DNA of 47,969 bases from Phycisphaerales bacterium (GCA_014379385.1 JACMLW010000162.1:1-47969), one strand, 5' to 3'. Counted from the stretch's first letter, positions 25,879 through 35,719 are shown. Numbers and translations: made by a program. Notes: a model not told the origin generated them from the sequence alone.

Positions 25879-27175
25879 GATTCTCGATCCCTCCCGGCAC
25901 CGCCCGCGCAATCCACACCTGGCTCGAGGGGCGCGCCCCCTCATCCGTGTTGCGCTGCGCCGTCCACATCATCAGCGAGCCATCGTCGCTGAACACCGGC
26001 AGCACGTCGGCCCCGCCCGACTGGGTCACGCGCGCGCGCCGCAGCTCGGCCGCATTCTTCACCGCAGGGTCCACCTCGACCGCGAACACCTCGTAGTTCT
26101 GGTGCCCCATCTCGCTCGAGCCGTACACCAGGAACTTCCCCGACGGGTGCCAGTACGGCGCCCAGTTCACCGCTGAGTTGTCCGTGATCTGCAGCTCCCG
26201 CTCGATCCCGGTGATCGCTCCTGCCTCGTTGAACTTCAGCTCCGCGATGAACAGTTGCAGCAGGTCGTCGCCGCGCCGGTCCGACCGGTAGCAGATCCAC
26301 TTCCCATCCGGCGAGAAGAAGGGGCCCCCGTCGTACCCGCTCGCCTCCACCAGCGGCACATGCACCTCCCGCAACGTGTCGTACACGAAGAGATCCGCAT
26401 CGGGCCGGTCGTGCTCGTCCTTGGCCTCGCGCACATGCGCGTACAGCACATACCGACCGTCAGCGCTGTACGAGCACTCCGCGTCGTATTGCGGACGCGA
26501 GATCAGCACCTCGGGCGCCCCGAACCTCAGCGGCGCCACCTTGAAACCGGTGCATAGCAACACCTCGATCGACGCATCCTCCTTCGTCCCCGTGCGCTCC
26601 ACCTTCTCGGCCGCCGCCTGGCGGACTCTCACGATCTCCATCTCCGCCGGGAACATCCACACGTACTTGCGCGCCCCAACCTGGAAACCCGACTTCTGCT
26701 GGTCGCTCGGGCGCGTGAGCGTCGAGCCGAACAGCACCTCCCCCCGCGTCGGATGGAACCACCCGCACGTGTTCGCCGACCCCTCCGGGCTGATCCGCAC
26801 CGGATCCCCCGTCCCCGTGATATTCCCCTCCCCGTCCCGCACCAGCGGGGCCACATACATCGAATAGAACGAGTCCGGCTCTGCTCCCTCCACAGGCACC
26901 GGCACCGCCTGGAACACAATCCACTGCGGCGGGCTCTGGTGATCGAAGTACGCCTCGCCCGCCTTCACGAATCGCTCGCGCAGAGTCACCTGCACATGCC
27001 CCTCGAGCACGCCCGATTCCGCCGCCCGCCAGTCCACCGCTCGCTCTGATCCCGCCGCGGGAGTCGGCGCCGGAGGCCGCAAATGTTCCTCGCCCGCGTC
27101 CCGCCCCCGCGGTCCATCGGCCAACCCCATCACCGAAGCGCTCAACACAAGCCCGCCCACAAGTCCTGCCACCAT
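25826..27175 (-). CDS. Exported TolB-like PD40 beta-propeller protein
   Basis: A 449-residue protein starting MVAGLVGGLVLSASVMG, a signal peptide. GAGGG lies about six bases before the ATG. The body carries PD40/TolB-type propeller repeats, visible as YSADGRYVLYAHV, FFSPDGKWICYRSDR, WHPSGKFLVYGS and FSDDGSLMMWTAQ. TolB-like propellers work in the periplasm and bind peptides or envelope partners. It is the last gene of a minus-strand trio behind a TonB-like protein and an unknown secreted protein (37 bases from the latter), which suggests an envelope function. Its 3' end overlaps asnB by 53 bases on the opposite strand. Confidence 0.85.
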   Translation of the reverse strand: MVAGLVGGLVLSASVMGLADGPRGRDAGEEHLRPPAPTPAAGSERAVDWRAAESGVLEGHVQVTLRERFVKAGEAYFDHQSPPQWIVFQAVPVPVEGAEPDSFYSMYVAPLVRDGEGNITGTGDPVRISPEGSANTCGWFHPTRGEVLFGSTLTRPSDQQKSGFQVGARKYVWMFPAEMEIVRVRQAAAEKVERTGTKEDASIEVLLCTGFKVAPLRFGAPEVLISRPQYDAECSYSADGRYVLYAHVREAKDEHDRPDADLFVYDTLREVHVPLVEASGYDGGPFFSPDGKWICYRSDRRGDDLLQLFIAELKFNEAGAITGIERELQITDNSAVNWAPYWHPSGKFLVYGSSEMGHQNYEVFAVEVDPAVKNAAELRRARVTQSGGADVLPVFSDDGSLMMWTAQRNTDEGARPSSQVWIARAVPGGIENLIGQETKTDVPAPDAAR

Positions 27176-27212
27176 GACGGTCCCTCGTTCTGAGAATCCT
27201 TCCCATCCCTGT

Positions 27213-27920
27213 TCACCTGAGCGTGCGAACAGTAGCCGGTCGTGCCGCGGCCGCCAAAAGCTCGCTTGTCCGCTGCGCCCGGTATCGCTCGTCGCGCATC
27301 ACGTGCGGCGGTGGTGCCCCCTCTGTTCCTCCGCGCGCGCCAGACATGGCCCCGGTTGGATTCGGGTCCGACTCAGACACCTGCAGCTCGGCCCGCATCG
27401 CCTCGGGCACGGCGGCGCTCATGCTGTCTCCACCCGAGCGCAGCGACACCGACAGGTCCATCAGGTTCTCGGAGGCGGGATGGCCGGGAGCGCCGGAAAG
27501 AGATGATCCCGCATCATCCTCCACCGGCCCATTGCCTATATAGAAAATCGTTCCCGGCGGCACCTGCGCCTGCGCCCCATCACGCGTGGTTGAGTACAGC
27601 GACCGATCGAAGACCGCCGTCAGGCCGCCTGATTTGCGTGCAAACCCGCCGCGACGCAGCCCGAACGCCCCCGGGGGGAGCCTGTACACCGATCCAAACC
27701 CAGTCGGCACGCGCATATCTACGCTCATCTCGCGCCGGATCACGCTCTGCGGGCCCACATCTTCCACCCCCTGCTCCACGCGCCGCAGCCCCGTCGGATC
27801 GGGGCTCGCCCGCTCCCCTCCTTGCGACCCCACCTGCGCCAGAGCCATCGGCGCCCACAGCAGCGATGCGCCCACTGCGAAAACCAGCCTTTGATTTCTC
27901 ATCGCGCATCGCCGGCTCAT
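27213..27920 (-). CDS. Secreted protein of unknown function in the TonB/PD40 cluster
   Basis: A 235-residue protein. The start ATG (27920) overlaps the TGA of the TonB-like gene as ATGA, suggesting translational coupling; an internal ATG at 27902 (MRNQRLVFAVGASLLW) also gives a good signal peptide, cleaved near MALAQ. The mature part is Gly/Arg/Ser-rich. A short folded-looking segment (RVPTGFGSVYRLPPGAFGLRR, about residues 70-90) is followed by VPPGTIFYIGNGP. The C-terminal region is charged (VMRDERYRAQRTSELLAAA). I do not recognise the family. The position between TonB-like and PD40 proteins implies a shared periplasmic job. Confidence 0.75.
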   Translation of the reverse strand: MSRRCAMRNQRLVFAVGASLLWAPMALAQVGSQGGERASPDPTGLRRVEQGVEDVGPQSVIRREMSVDMRVPTGFGSVYRLPPGAFGLRRGGFARKSGGLTAVFDRSLYSTTRDGAQAQVPPGTIFYIGNGPVEDDAGSSLSGAPGHPASENLMDLSVSLRSGGDSMSAAVPEAMRAELQVSESDPNPTGAMSGARGGTEGAPPPHVMRDERYRAQRTSELLAAAARPATVRTLR

Positions 27921-29308
27921 CGCAGCACGATCCGTACCCGGATGCTCAGCCCGGCGGTCGGATCATCGGGCAATCTGGCCAGCGCTTCCCCTTTCGCGGT
28001 CCATAGGTACACGGCATTCAGCACCGGTTCATCGACATCCTTGTACCCCGATCTCACCAAAAACACCGCCGACACCACCTTCCCCCGCCGATCGAACTTC
28101 AGCCGGAGCTCCGGGTTCCGCGGCGCGGCCGTCAGCCGCGTGAACTTGCTGAACTCCGGCCGCTTCGTCCGTATGTCCAGCCCCTGGCCCGCCGCCGGCT
28201 TTCCCGGCCTGATCTCAATCGTCGCCTCGGTTGACGTCGCGTCCGATTCGCGGTCACTCTCGATCGCCTCGCGCCCCATATTGCCACCGGGCGCCGCCGC
28301 GTTCGCTGCCCCCGGCCGCGGGGCAATCGGCTCGCGCTCTGCCCTCGCAGCTTCCCCCGTGGGTCCGGCGTCCCCAGTATTTCGAGTCTCCTCGGCAGCA
28401 TCGTGAAGCCCGGGTTCCTCTGCGTCATTCGAGGTCAACTCTGCTGGTTCGTCTTGTTCAGCCTCCCCCTCAACCACAAACGCGGCGCTCAGCCGCGCTG
28501 TGCGATCATCGCCCACGCCGGTCTCAATCCCAGCCGGGCGCGCCAGTTCCACCCGCTCCTCGATCGCCAGGCCCTCGGCAGTCTCGTCCTTGGCTTGCGC
28601 GCCATCCCCTTCTGTCGGCTGTTCCGCCACGCCGTTCGGCGAGCCCTCCGCACCCGCGGATTTCGCCGCCACCGCCCTTGGCTCTCGCTCAACCTCCGCC
28701 TCCGTGATCGGCGGACCAACCGGCGCCCAAGTCTCCGTCATCTCCTCGACCAACTCAGGCGTGTTCGCCGCGGCGTTCTCGCTGGAGGGCCGCCTCGCCT
28801 CCAGCTCGTTTGGCGGCAAGATTGATTCCAGTGCAGGCGGTACGGCTGGGCCCCCAGCCACAGCCGGTGGCCCCGGCTTTCCTGGCGAGGGATCGAGCTC
28901 CGGCTGATTGGTGGTCGAGAGCGACGCGAAGTGTTCGGTCGGCTCGGCGAACCCAAGCCATGCCGGCACGTCATGCTCTGACTCCGCAATTCCCAGTCTA
29001 AAAAGCGGGTCCGGTTGCGGTGGCTCAGGCGGTAAGGGAGTCGGTTTCTGTTCAGACGGTGGAGTTGGTGGGGGAGGTGAAGTGGGCGGGAAGAGCGAAG
29101 GCGGTGGCGCCAAGTCCGCCGGATCAACCAGCGCGAGCGTCATCCCACCCGCATCCGATGCCACGGAAGGCGTCCACTCCGGCCTGCCCGGTTCCGGGCT
29201 ACGCTCCACCGGCATGGCGCGCATCGCCACCCCGACGCCCACATGCGCCATCGGGCTGACAACCATCGCCAGGCCCCAGACCCAGTACCTTCGCCCGCAA
29301 CGATGCAT
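27917..29308 (-). CDS. TonB-like energy-transducer protein
   Basis: A 463-residue protein started at ATG 29308 (MHRCGRRYW); the frame to 29341 uses TTG. An N-terminal helix (WGLAMVVSPMAHVGVGV) anchors it in the inner membrane. A very long Pro/Glu-rich spacer (about residues 50-370), including PPTSPPPPTPPSEQKPTPLP, would cross the periplasm. The last 80 residues form a TonB-C-like domain (LRLKFDRRGKVVSAVFLVRS and ILNAVYLW-like helices). TonB proteins transmit proton-motive energy from ExbB/ExbD to outer-membrane receptors. No exbB, exbD or receptor gene is adjacent. The SMVXF-like membrane His of true TonB is not clear. It is the first gene of the trio and is divergent from tlpA-like. Confidence 0.75.
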   Translation of the reverse strand: MHRCGRRYWVWGLAMVVSPMAHVGVGVAMRAMPVERSPEPGRPEWTPSVASDAGGMTLALVDPADLAPPPSLFPPTSPPPPTPPSEQKPTPLPPEPPQPDPLFRLGIAESEHDVPAWLGFAEPTEHFASLSTTNQPELDPSPGKPGPPAVAGGPAVPPALESILPPNELEARRPSSENAAANTPELVEEMTETWAPVGPPITEAEVEREPRAVAAKSAGAEGSPNGVAEQPTEGDGAQAKDETAEGLAIEERVELARPAGIETGVGDDRTARLSAAFVVEGEAEQDEPAELTSNDAEEPGLHDAAEETRNTGDAGPTGEAARAEREPIAPRPGAANAAAPGGNMGREAIESDRESDATSTEATIEIRPGKPAAGQGLDIRTKRPEFSKFTRLTAAPRNPELRLKFDRRGKVVSAVFLVRSGYKDVDEPVLNAVYLWTAKGEALARLPDDPTAGLSIRVRIVLR

Positions 29309-29378
29309 CTCATAAACTGTACGCTTCCCTTGCGGGGCCAACCGGCTCCGCTTCCATTTCGACCCTCAGGAGATCTCG

Positions 29379-30542
29379 ATGTCTAGGCACCTGTTCTCGC
29401 TCTCGGCCGCGCTCCTCGCCGCGGCTCCTATCTTTGCCCAACCCGCGGACAAGCCCGCTGCCCCAAAGCCGGATTCCGTCCCCGCCATGAAGATCCAGCC
29501 GGTCGCGCCGGACAAGTCAGAGAAGCCGGCCATCACGCTGGTCATCGGCGACAAGGCCCCCGCCCTGACCGTGGACACCTGGGTCAAGGGCGAGCCCGTC
29601 ACCGGCTTTGAGAAGGGCAAGGTCTACGTGGTCGAGTTCTGGGCCACCTGGTGCGGGCCCTGCATCCGCAGCATGCCGCACATCTCCGAGATGCAGCGCG
29701 ACCTCAAGGACAAGGGCGTCACCATCATCGGGACGAACATCTGGGAGCGCGAGTACAACGACGAGACCCTTCCCACGATCAAGAAGTTCGTTGAGGGCCA
29801 GGGCGAGAAGATGGCCTACACCGTTGCTTACGACGGCCCCTCAAAGACCATGGACAAGACGTGGATGCGCGCCGCCGGCCAGAACGGGATTCCCTCCGCC
29901 TTCATCGTGAACAAGGAAGGCACTATCGCCTGGATCGGCCATCCCGGCGTCCCCGCGTTCGAGGAGATCCTCGGCAAGGTGGTCGAGGGCACGTTTACCG
30001 CTGAGGACGCCGCCAAGCGCAAGCAGTCCGACGCCGCGATGCGGGCCGCGAGCATGGAGATTCAGAAGGCGGTTCAGGAGAAGCGGTTCGAGGACGCCTT
30101 CAAGAAGATGGACGAGCTCTCCGCCTCCGATCCCGAGATGGCATCGAGCTTCGCCATGCAGCGCTTCCAGATCACGCTGATGCTTCAGAAGGACGAGCAG
30201 GCCGCGTACGCCTTCGCCCGCAAGGCCGCGGCCCAGCACTTCGGCAAGGACTCTCAGGCGCTCAACACGATCTCGTGGACGATCCTGGACACGCCCGGCC
30301 TTGAGCACCGCGACCACGACCTCGCGCTCGAACTGGCCATCAAGGCCGATGAACTCACCGGCCACAAGGACCCGATGATCATCGACACGCTCGCCCGCGC
30401 CCACTTTGAGAAGGGCAACAAGGCCAAGGCCATCGAGCTCCAGGAGAAGGCCGTGGCGCTGGCCGCGGATTCCGATGAGCAGCTTCAGAGCGAACTCAAG
30501 GGCCGCCTCGACGAATACAAGGCCGCCGCCGACAAAAAATAA
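29379..30542 (+). CDS. Exported TlpA-type thioredoxin with C-terminal helical domain
   Basis: A 387-residue protein. AGGAG lies six to seven bases before the ATG. A signal peptide (LFSLSAALLAAAPIFAQ) is followed by a Pro/Lys-rich linker. The thioredoxin domain has the redox motif WATWCGPC with Cys92 and Cys95, and the cis-Pro region NGIPSAFIV. Residues about 215-385 form alpha-helical, Lys/Glu-rich repeats resembling TPRs (ARAHFEKGNKAKAIELQEKA). It should act as a periplasmic disulfide reductase; the C-terminal part may bind its client. Lysine is almost always AAG, a codon bias suggesting high expression. A strong terminator follows. The gene diverges from the TonB-like gene across only 70 bases. 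Confidence 0.9.
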   Translation: MSRHLFSLSAALLAAAPIFAQPADKPAAPKPDSVPAMKIQPVAPDKSEKPAITLVIGDKAPALTVDTWVKGEPVTGFEKGKVYVVEFWATWCGPCIRSMPHISEMQRDLKDKGVTIIGTNIWEREYNDETLPTIKKFVEGQGEKMAYTVAYDGPSKTMDKTWMRAAGQNGIPSAFIVNKEGTIAWIGHPGVPAFEEILGKVVEGTFTAEDAAKRKQSDAAMRAASMEIQKAVQEKRFEDAFKKMDELSASDPEMASSFAMQRFQITLMLQKDEQAAYAFARKAAAQHFGKDSQALNTISWTILDTPGLEHRDHDLALELAIKADELTGHKDPMIIDTLARAHFEKGNKAKAIELQEKAVALAADSDEQLQSELKGRLDEYKAAADKK

Positions 30543-30604
30543 GCTTCCGGTCCCGCGGTGGAAGCGTTCTGGGCTCCGCCGCGGTGGGTTGCCATTTGCA
30601 TGAG

Positions 30605-30629
30605 AACGGGCCGTCTTCGGCCCGTTTTT
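30605..30629 (+). terminator. Intrinsic terminator after the TlpA-like gene
   Basis: AACGGGCCG (30605-30613) and CGGCCCGTT (30618-30626) form a nine-base perfect stem with a TCTT loop, ending in a run of five T residues that starts in the stem. Confidence 0.92.
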
Positions 30630-30751
30630 CATTTATCTGGCAGCAAGACAGGCGGCCACGACCCAGATTCGATCGCTCGGCCGCGCATGGGTTTGTCGTC
30701 CGCGCCACCCCGATTCGCGGACCGCCCCAATCTTCCGGCGAAACACTGTTA

Positions 30752-30779
30752 TTGGAAAAACCAACCCCGCATCCATAGA
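30752..30779 (+). promoter_or_regulatory. Possible promoter of tRNA-Tyr
   Basis: TTGGAA (30752-30757) and CATAGA (30774-30779) are 16 bases apart and lie just upstream of the tRNA. The -10 match is poor (three of six), so this is tentative. Confidence 0.22.
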
Positions 30780-30787
30780 GTCTGCCC

Positions 30788-30809
30788 CTCCCGTTCTGGC
30801 GGGAGTTTT
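30788..30809 (+). terminator. Short hairpin with T run just upstream of tRNA-Tyr
   Basis: CTCCCG (30788-30793) pairs with CGGGAG (30800-30805) around a six-base loop and is followed by four T residues, eight bases before the mature tRNA. It may be a weak terminator or a leader processing element. Confidence 0.4.
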
Positions 30810-30817
30810 GATCGATC

Positions 30818-30900
30818 GGGCGTGTACCGAAGTGGACAAACGGGACAGACTGTAAATCTGTTGGCTAACGCCTTCGCTGGTTCGAATCCAGCCGCGCCCA
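30818..30900 (+). tRNA. tRNA-Tyr (anticodon GUA)
   Basis: The cloverleaf can be drawn by hand: acceptor GGGCGTG/CGCGCCC (one G-T pair), anticodon stem ACAGA/TCTGT around CTGTAAA with anticodon GTA, a long class II variable arm (TGGCTAACGCCTTC), and T arm GCTGG-TTCGAAT-CCAGC. The discriminator is A at 30900. No CCA is encoded. The long variable arm is normal for bacterial tRNA-Tyr. Confidence 0.96.
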
Positions 30901-31159
30901 CTTGCTCGTCTCGCAGGCTCTCGCACCTCGCGTAGACCCTGCTCCCACCAATACTTCCGTTTGATCGTGCCGCTCAGTGCGAACGAACGCGGGAACAAGC
31001 TTATTTCAAGAGGGAACCCTTGCTGCGCTCACGCTGCCGTCATGCATCGCGCCGTCGGTGTGCTCTAATGAGCCGCCCGCTCGGTCGTTTCCGCGTGGGA
31101 TTGCAGGCAACCGCCCGCTCCTTCCAACCTTGTGGATCGCGGGCGACTGGAGCACGGCC

Positions 31160-31486
31160 ATGAAGAAGAAATCGCTGGTCATCGGGTTGAGCGCGTTCGC
31201 GATCCTCGCCGCGGGCGGGGCATTCGCGATCAGCCAGGTCGTTCGTAGCAACGACGAGAACGAGCCGGTGTTCACCCTCGACGAGGTGCCCGCGGCGGTG
31301 CGGGCGACGATCCTCGCGCACGTGGCCGAGGCCGATATCGTCGTGATCGAACTGGACACCGAGTCGGGCTCGCCGGTGTACGACGTCGAGAAGACCGACG
31401 GCTCGGAGATCATGGTCGCTGCCGACGGCGCCTACCTGGGCGTTGAGGCCGACGATGACGATGATGCCGAGGGCGACGACGACTGA
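31160..31486 (+). CDS. Small exported PepSY-like protein with poly-Asp tail
   Basis: A 108-residue protein. ATG 31160 has GGAG nine bases upstream, and the start gives MKKKSLVIGLSAFAILAAGGAF, a signal peptide or anchor. Residues about 35-95 resemble a PepSY-like domain: VPAAVRATILAHVAEADI, then VIELDTESGSPVYDVEK and MVAADGAYLGVE. The C-terminus is an Asp run (DDDDDAEGDDD). PepSY-like domains in exported proteins are proposed peptidase inhibitors or metal binders; the Asp tail would suit Ca or Mg. A long intrinsic terminator follows 29 bases after the stop, so it is a single-gene unit. Confidence 0.82.
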   Translation: MKKKSLVIGLSAFAILAAGGAFAISQVVRSNDENEPVFTLDEVPAAVRATILAHVAEADIVVIELDTESGSPVYDVEKTDGSEIMVAADGAYLGVEADDDDDAEGDDD

Positions 31487-31514
31487 GTTGCCCTAGCGTG
31501 GACTGTCGGCACAT

Positions 31515-31568
31515 GCTCCCGCGTTACCCGGCCAATGCGCCGGCACGACGCGGGAGCTTTGGTTTTGG
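31515..31568 (+). terminator. Intrinsic terminator after the PepSY-like gene
   Basis: GCTCCCGCGT (31515-31524) pairs with ACGCGGGAGC (31548-31557), with a further CCGGC/GCCGG helix inside the loop, followed by TTTGGTTTT. Confidence 0.75.
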
Positions 31569-31658
31569 GCGAGCCGTGTGCCCGGGGGGCGGAGGGCTGG
31601 GCGTCCTGGCGACTATGCTCGCCTCTGGGGAAAGAAGGTGGGCGAGAGGCGCCGCAGC

Positions 31659-33341
31659 ATGAGCCAGGTCGTCGCGATCAATCCCCTCCGCGAGCTTGTG
31701 GAGCAGTACCGGAAGACGGAGCAGACCATTCGGCTGGGCGGGGGCCTGCAGGCGATCGAGCGGCAGCGCGAGAAGGGGCGGCTGACGGCGCGGGAGCGGG
31801 TTGACTTGCTGGTGGACGACCCGAAGGCGTTCCAGGAGCTGGGGCTGTGGGCCGCGCACGGGATGTACAAGGAATATGGGGGTGCGCCGGGGGCCGGGGT
31901 TGTCACAGGCATCGCGTCGGTGCAGGGTCGGAGCTGCATGATCATCGCGAACGACGCGACCGTGAAGGCCGGCGCGTTCTTTCCCATGACGTGCAAGAAG
32001 ATCATCCGGGCCCAGACGATCGCGATGATGGCGCGGCTGCCGCTGATCTACCTGGTGGACAGCGCGGGGGTCTTTCTCCCATTGCAGGAGGACGTGTTCC
32101 CTGATACGGACGACTTCGGACGGATCTTCCGAAACAACGCGGTCATCAGCGCCGAGGGCATCCCTCAGATCGCGGCGATCATGGGGTACTGCGTGGCGGG
32201 CGGCGGGTATCTGCCGGTGCTGTGCGACACGCTGCTGATGACGGAGGGGAGCGGGCTGTATCTTGCAGGGCCCGCGCTGGTCAAGGCCGCGATCGGGCAG
32301 AGCGTGACGGACGAGGAGCTCGGCGGCGCCACGATGCACGCGGCCGTCAGCGGCACTATTGATTTCAAGGAGAAGGACGATCAGGCGTGCATCGAGCGGC
32401 TGCGATCGCTGATGGCGAAGCGGGGGGGGCAGTGGGTGGCGCAGGACGCCGATCCGGAGTGCATTGTTCCGCAGGAGCGCGTGCCGGCGCGTGACGCCGA
32501 GGACGCGTACTCGGTCTTCACGGACAAGCCGGGCGCGCAGTACGACGTGAAGGACGTGATCGCTTGCATCGTCGATGCCTGCGCGGAGGGCGATCGCGTT
32601 GCGCCCGACTTCGACGAGTACAAGGCCGAATACGGCCAGTCGATCGCGTGCGGGTACGCCAGCATCGGCGGTCTCTCGTGCGGTATTGTGGCCAACCAGA
32701 AAAAGCTGACGACGCGCCAGCTCCCGGGCGGCAAAGAAGGGCCGGGGAAGTTCACGAACATGCCGGGGGTGATCTACGACGACTCGGCGGACAAGGCCGC
32801 GCGGTTCATCATGGACTGCAACCAACGGAAGATCCCGCTGGTGTTCCTGCACGACACGACGGGGTTCATGGTGGGTCGCGACAGCGAGCAGGGGGGGATC
32901 ATCCGCGCGGGCGCCAAGATGGTGAACGCGATGAGCAACAGCGTGGTGCCCAAGATCGTCGTGGTGATGGGGGGCTCGTACGGCGCGGGCAACTACGCGA
33001 TGTGCGGGCGGGCGTTCGATCAGTTCATCAGCTTCGCGTGGCCGTGCGCCAAGTGCGCGGTGATGGGCGCCAACCAGGCGACGGGCGTGCTGACGACCAT
33101 CGAGGAGGCGAGCCGCAAGCGCAAGGGGGAGACGATCGATCCCGAGACGCACAAGGCGATCTACGCGGCGATCCACGCGGGGTATACCGAGCAGGCGGAC
33201 ATCCGGCACGCGGCCGCGCGGGGGTGGGTCGACCGCATCATCGAGCCGCACAGGACGCGCGAGGAGCTGATCGCCGCGCTCGAGGCGGCGGCGGGGTGGG
33301 ACTACTCGAGGCCGTTCAAGACTGGTGTGCTACAGGTGTGA
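31659..33341 (+). CDS. Acyl-CoA carboxylase carboxyltransferase subunit, methylcrotonyl-CoA type
   Basis: A 560-residue enzyme transferring CO2 from carboxybiotin to an acyl-CoA. ATG 31659 ([10 protein letters not shown]) is preceded by AGAGG at ten bases; the upstream frame from 31578 is GC-rich noise. The N half has [53 protein letters not shown] and [14 protein letters not shown]. The C half has [38 protein letters not shown] and a [13 protein letters not shown] strand. These oxyanion-hole glycines and the FPD motif fit methylcrotonyl-CoA carboxylase beta better than the propionyl type. No biotin carboxylase or biotin carrier gene is adjacent. Biotin ligase lies 4.6 kb downstream on the same strand. 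Confidence 0.9.
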   Translation: MSQVVAINPLRELVEQYRKTEQTIRLGGGLQAIERQREKGRLTARERVDLLVDDPKAFQELGLWAAHGMYKEYGGAPGAGVVTGIASVQGRSCMIIANDATVKAGAFFPMTCKKIIRAQTIAMMARLPLIYLVDSAGVFLPLQEDVFPDTDDFGRIFRNNAVISAEGIPQIAAIMGYCVAGGGYLPVLCDTLLMTEGSGLYLAGPALVKAAIGQSVTDEELGGATMHAAVSGTIDFKEKDDQACIERLRSLMAKRGGQWVAQDADPECIVPQERVPARDAEDAYSVFTDKPGAQYDVKDVIACIVDACAEGDRVAPDFDEYKAEYGQSIACGYASIGGLSCGIVANQKKLTTRQLPGGKEGPGKFTNMPGVIYDDSADKAARFIMDCNQRKIPLVFLHDTTGFMVGRDSEQGGIIRAGAKMVNAMSNSVVPKIVVVMGGSYGAGNYAMCGRAFDQFISFAWPCAKCAVMGANQATGVLTTIEEASRKRKGETIDPETHKAIYAAIHAGYTEQADIRHAAARGWVDRIIEPHRTREELIAALEAAAGWDYSRPFKTGVLQV

Positions 33342-33514
33342 TCGTTATCGGCCACGGGCTCGAAGGCCCGGAAGGGGTGAGCGACGTCACAGACCACACG
33401 GTCACGGCAGCCGGGCAACTCTATCCAGTGTCTCATCCCCAGTTACCGGCGCGTCTGCCCGATGGTCAGTGTTCGTCGGGCTTGTTATTCATACGCACCG
33501 AACCAGAGAACTCG

Positions 33515-35719
33515 ATGGCCATGATTGCACCGATCCCCGAGAACGAGCAGGAGCGGTTGTGCGCGCTGGGCGAGTGCTCGATCATGCACACCGCTCCCGA
33601 AGCGGCCTTCGACGACCTCACGAAGCTCGCCGCGCGCCTGCTCGGGGCGCCGATTGCGAGGCTCAGCCTGGTGGCCGACGATATCCAGTGGTTCAAGTCG
33701 AAGGTGGGCGACGACACGCCGCAGACGCCGCGTAGCATCGCGTTCTGCGCCCACGCGATCATGTCGGACGACGTGTTCATCGTCGAGGATGCGCTGACCG
33801 ACGAGCGATTCCGAACGAGCCCGCTGGTGGTCGGCGAGAACGGCGTGCGGTTCTACGCGGGCGTGCCGCTGCGCACGGGCGACGGCTATGTGCTCGGGTC
33901 GTTCTGCGTCGCCGACCGCGTGCCGCGCCGGTTGGATGTGCAGCAGATCGAGACGCTGCGGGCGCTGGCGGGGCAGGCGACGATGCAGCTCGAGCTGCGC
34001 CGGCAGATGACGCGGATGCGGCGGACGGAGGCGGTGCTGGGCGAGGCGGAGCAGCGGTTCCGGCAGGCGTTCGAGCACGCGCCGATCGGGATGGCGCTGG
34101 TGGCGCCCGATGGGCGCTGGCTGCGGGTGAATCCCTCCCTCTGTGCGCTGCTCGGGTACAGCGAGGCGGAGCTGCTCGTCCTCGACTTTCAGACGCTCAC
34201 GCACCCCGACGACCTCGGCGCGGACCTCGACTTGGTCCGCCGGACGCTCGCGGGCGACATCACGACGTACACGATGGACAAGCGGTATTACCGCAAGGAC
34301 GGCGAGCTGGTTTGGGCGCTGCTGGCGGTTAGCCTGGTGCGCGACGAGGGGGGGCAGCCCGCGTACTTCGTGTCTCAGATCAAGGACATGACGGCGCGCA
34401 AGCAGGCGGAGGAGAACCTCGAGACCTACGCGGGAGAGCTGCTCGTCGCGAAGGCCGCGCTCGAGCATCAGGCCGCGGAACTGTTGCACGCCAAGGGTGT
34501 TCTGGAGCGGCAGGCCGTCGAGCTTCACCACGCGCGCCACGAGGCGGAGCTGGCGAACCGCGCCAAGAGCGAGTTCCTGGCCAACATGAGCCATGAGATC
34601 CGCACGCCGATGACGGCGATCCTCGGCTACACCGAGCTGCTGCTGGAGTCACCCGGCGACAGCGCGGCCGTCACCGAGGCGGCGCAGACCATCCAGCGCA
34701 GCGGAGATCACCTGCTCACCGTCATCAACGACATCCTGGACCTCTCCAAGATCGAGGCGGGAAAGATGGTCGTCGAAACAATCGAGTGCTCTCTGGATCG
34801 GATCGTGAACGAGGTCCAGGCGATCATCCGGCCGCGCGCGGAGGCGAAGGGCATCTCGTTCGAGGTGGTGCGAGTGGGTGAGATTCCGGACGCCGTGCGA
34901 TCGGACCCGACGCGCCTTCGCCAGATCCTGCTCAACCTCGCGGGCAACGCGGTGAAGTTCACCGAGCGCGGCTCGGTGGAGCTGATCGTGCGGTTGGCGA
35001 GCAAAGCCGCGAACCCGGCTGGGACCGATCGCGTGCAGTTCGAGCTGCGCGACACGGGCATCGGGCTGAGTGTCGAGCAGCTCGGGCGACTCTTCAAGCC
35101 CTTCACGCAGGCCGACACCTCGACGACACGGCGCTTCGGCGGCACCGGGCTGGGGCTGACCATCTCGCGCCGGCTCGCCGAGATGATGAACGGGACATTG
35201 TTGGCCGCGAGCACGCCTGGCGAGGGGAGCGCCTTTGCGCTGACCCTTGATTTCGAGGTGGTGGCCGGGGGAGCGCGGCCTCTCCAGGTCTCGTCGTGCG
35301 CCGAACCGTTGCCGGTGCTGCTTGGGCGGCGTGTGCTGGTGGCCGAGGACGGCGTGGACAACCAGCGTTTGCTCTCGCTGCACCTTCGGCGCGCGGGTGC
35401 GCGGGTAGAGCTGGTGGGCAACGGGAAACTCGCGATCGAGGTCGCGATGAAGACAGCCTCCTCGGGAGAGCCGTTCGACGCGATCCTGATGGACATGCAG
35501 ATGCCTGTGATGGATGGGTACACGGCCGCGGGAAGGCTTCGCGAGTTGGGCAACCGGGCGCCGGTGATCGCGCTGACGGCGCACGCGATGGCGGGGGACC
35601 GGCAGAAGTGCATCGAGGCGGGGTGCTGCGACTACCTGACCAAGCCGGTGTGCCGGGACGACCTCCTCCGCATGATCGGCCGCTGGGTCGGACAGCGGGC
35701 CTCCCGGCTCGCGGCCTAG
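33515..35719 (+). CDS. Soluble hybrid sensor kinase, GAF-PAS-HisKA-HATPase-REC
   Basis: A 734-residue cytosolic protein. Start ATG 33515 was chosen because the 951-base frame extension before it overlaps the carboxyltransferase gene and has no protein-like content. Order: GAF domain (about 25-165, with [16 protein letters not shown]), PAS domain (about 180-300, ending [11 protein letters not shown]), a coiled coil (about 300-345), HisKA with [14 protein letters not shown] (His360), ATPase with DTGIGLS and GGTGLGL, and a receiver with [12 protein letters not shown] (Asp660) and YLTKPV. The GAF opening resembles those of light/redox or unknown-ligand sensors; no chromophore Cys is assigned. The output step (phosphotransfer protein) is not in the neighbourhood. 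Confidence 0.92.
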   Translation: MAMIAPIPENEQERLCALGECSIMHTAPEAAFDDLTKLAARLLGAPIARLSLVADDIQWFKSKVGDDTPQTPRSIAFCAHAIMSDDVFIVEDALTDERFRTSPLVVGENGVRFYAGVPLRTGDGYVLGSFCVADRVPRRLDVQQIETLRALAGQATMQLELRRQMTRMRRTEAVLGEAEQRFRQAFEHAPIGMALVAPDGRWLRVNPSLCALLGYSEAELLVLDFQTLTHPDDLGADLDLVRRTLAGDITTYTMDKRYYRKDGELVWALLAVSLVRDEGGQPAYFVSQIKDMTARKQAEENLETYAGELLVAKAALEHQAAELLHAKGVLERQAVELHHARHEAELANRAKSEFLANMSHEIRTPMTAILGYTELLLESPGDSAAVTEAAQTIQRSGDHLLTVINDILDLSKIEAGKMVVETIECSLDRIVNEVQAIIRPRAEAKGISFEVVRVGEIPDAVRSDPTRLRQILLNLAGNAVKFTERGSVELIVRLASKAANPAGTDRVQFELRDTGIGLSVEQLGRLFKPFTQADTSTTRRFGGTGLGLTISRRLAEMMNGTLLAASTPGEGSAFALTLDFEVVAGGARPLQVSSCAEPLPVLLGRRVLVAEDGVDNQRLLSLHLRRAGARVELVGNGKLAIEVAMKTASSGEPFDAILMDMQMPVMDGYTAAGRLRELGNRAPVIALTAHAMAGDRQKCIEAGCCDYLTKPVCRDDLLRMIGRWVGQRASRLAA

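Noticed and set aside
24934-25944. 336-codon minus-strand frame antisense to asnB
   Set aside because: Arg/Gly/Glu-rich shadow; asnB has clear catalytic motifs on the plus strand.
31524-33251. 575-codon open frame antisense to the carboxyltransferase
   Set aside because: His/Arg/Pro-rich shadow of a well-recognised enzyme on the plus strand, a known effect of high GC.
32564-33514. N-terminal 317 codons of the frame ending in the hybrid kinase
   Set aside because: They overlap the carboxyltransferase in another frame and lack protein-like content; the kinase starts at ATG 33515.
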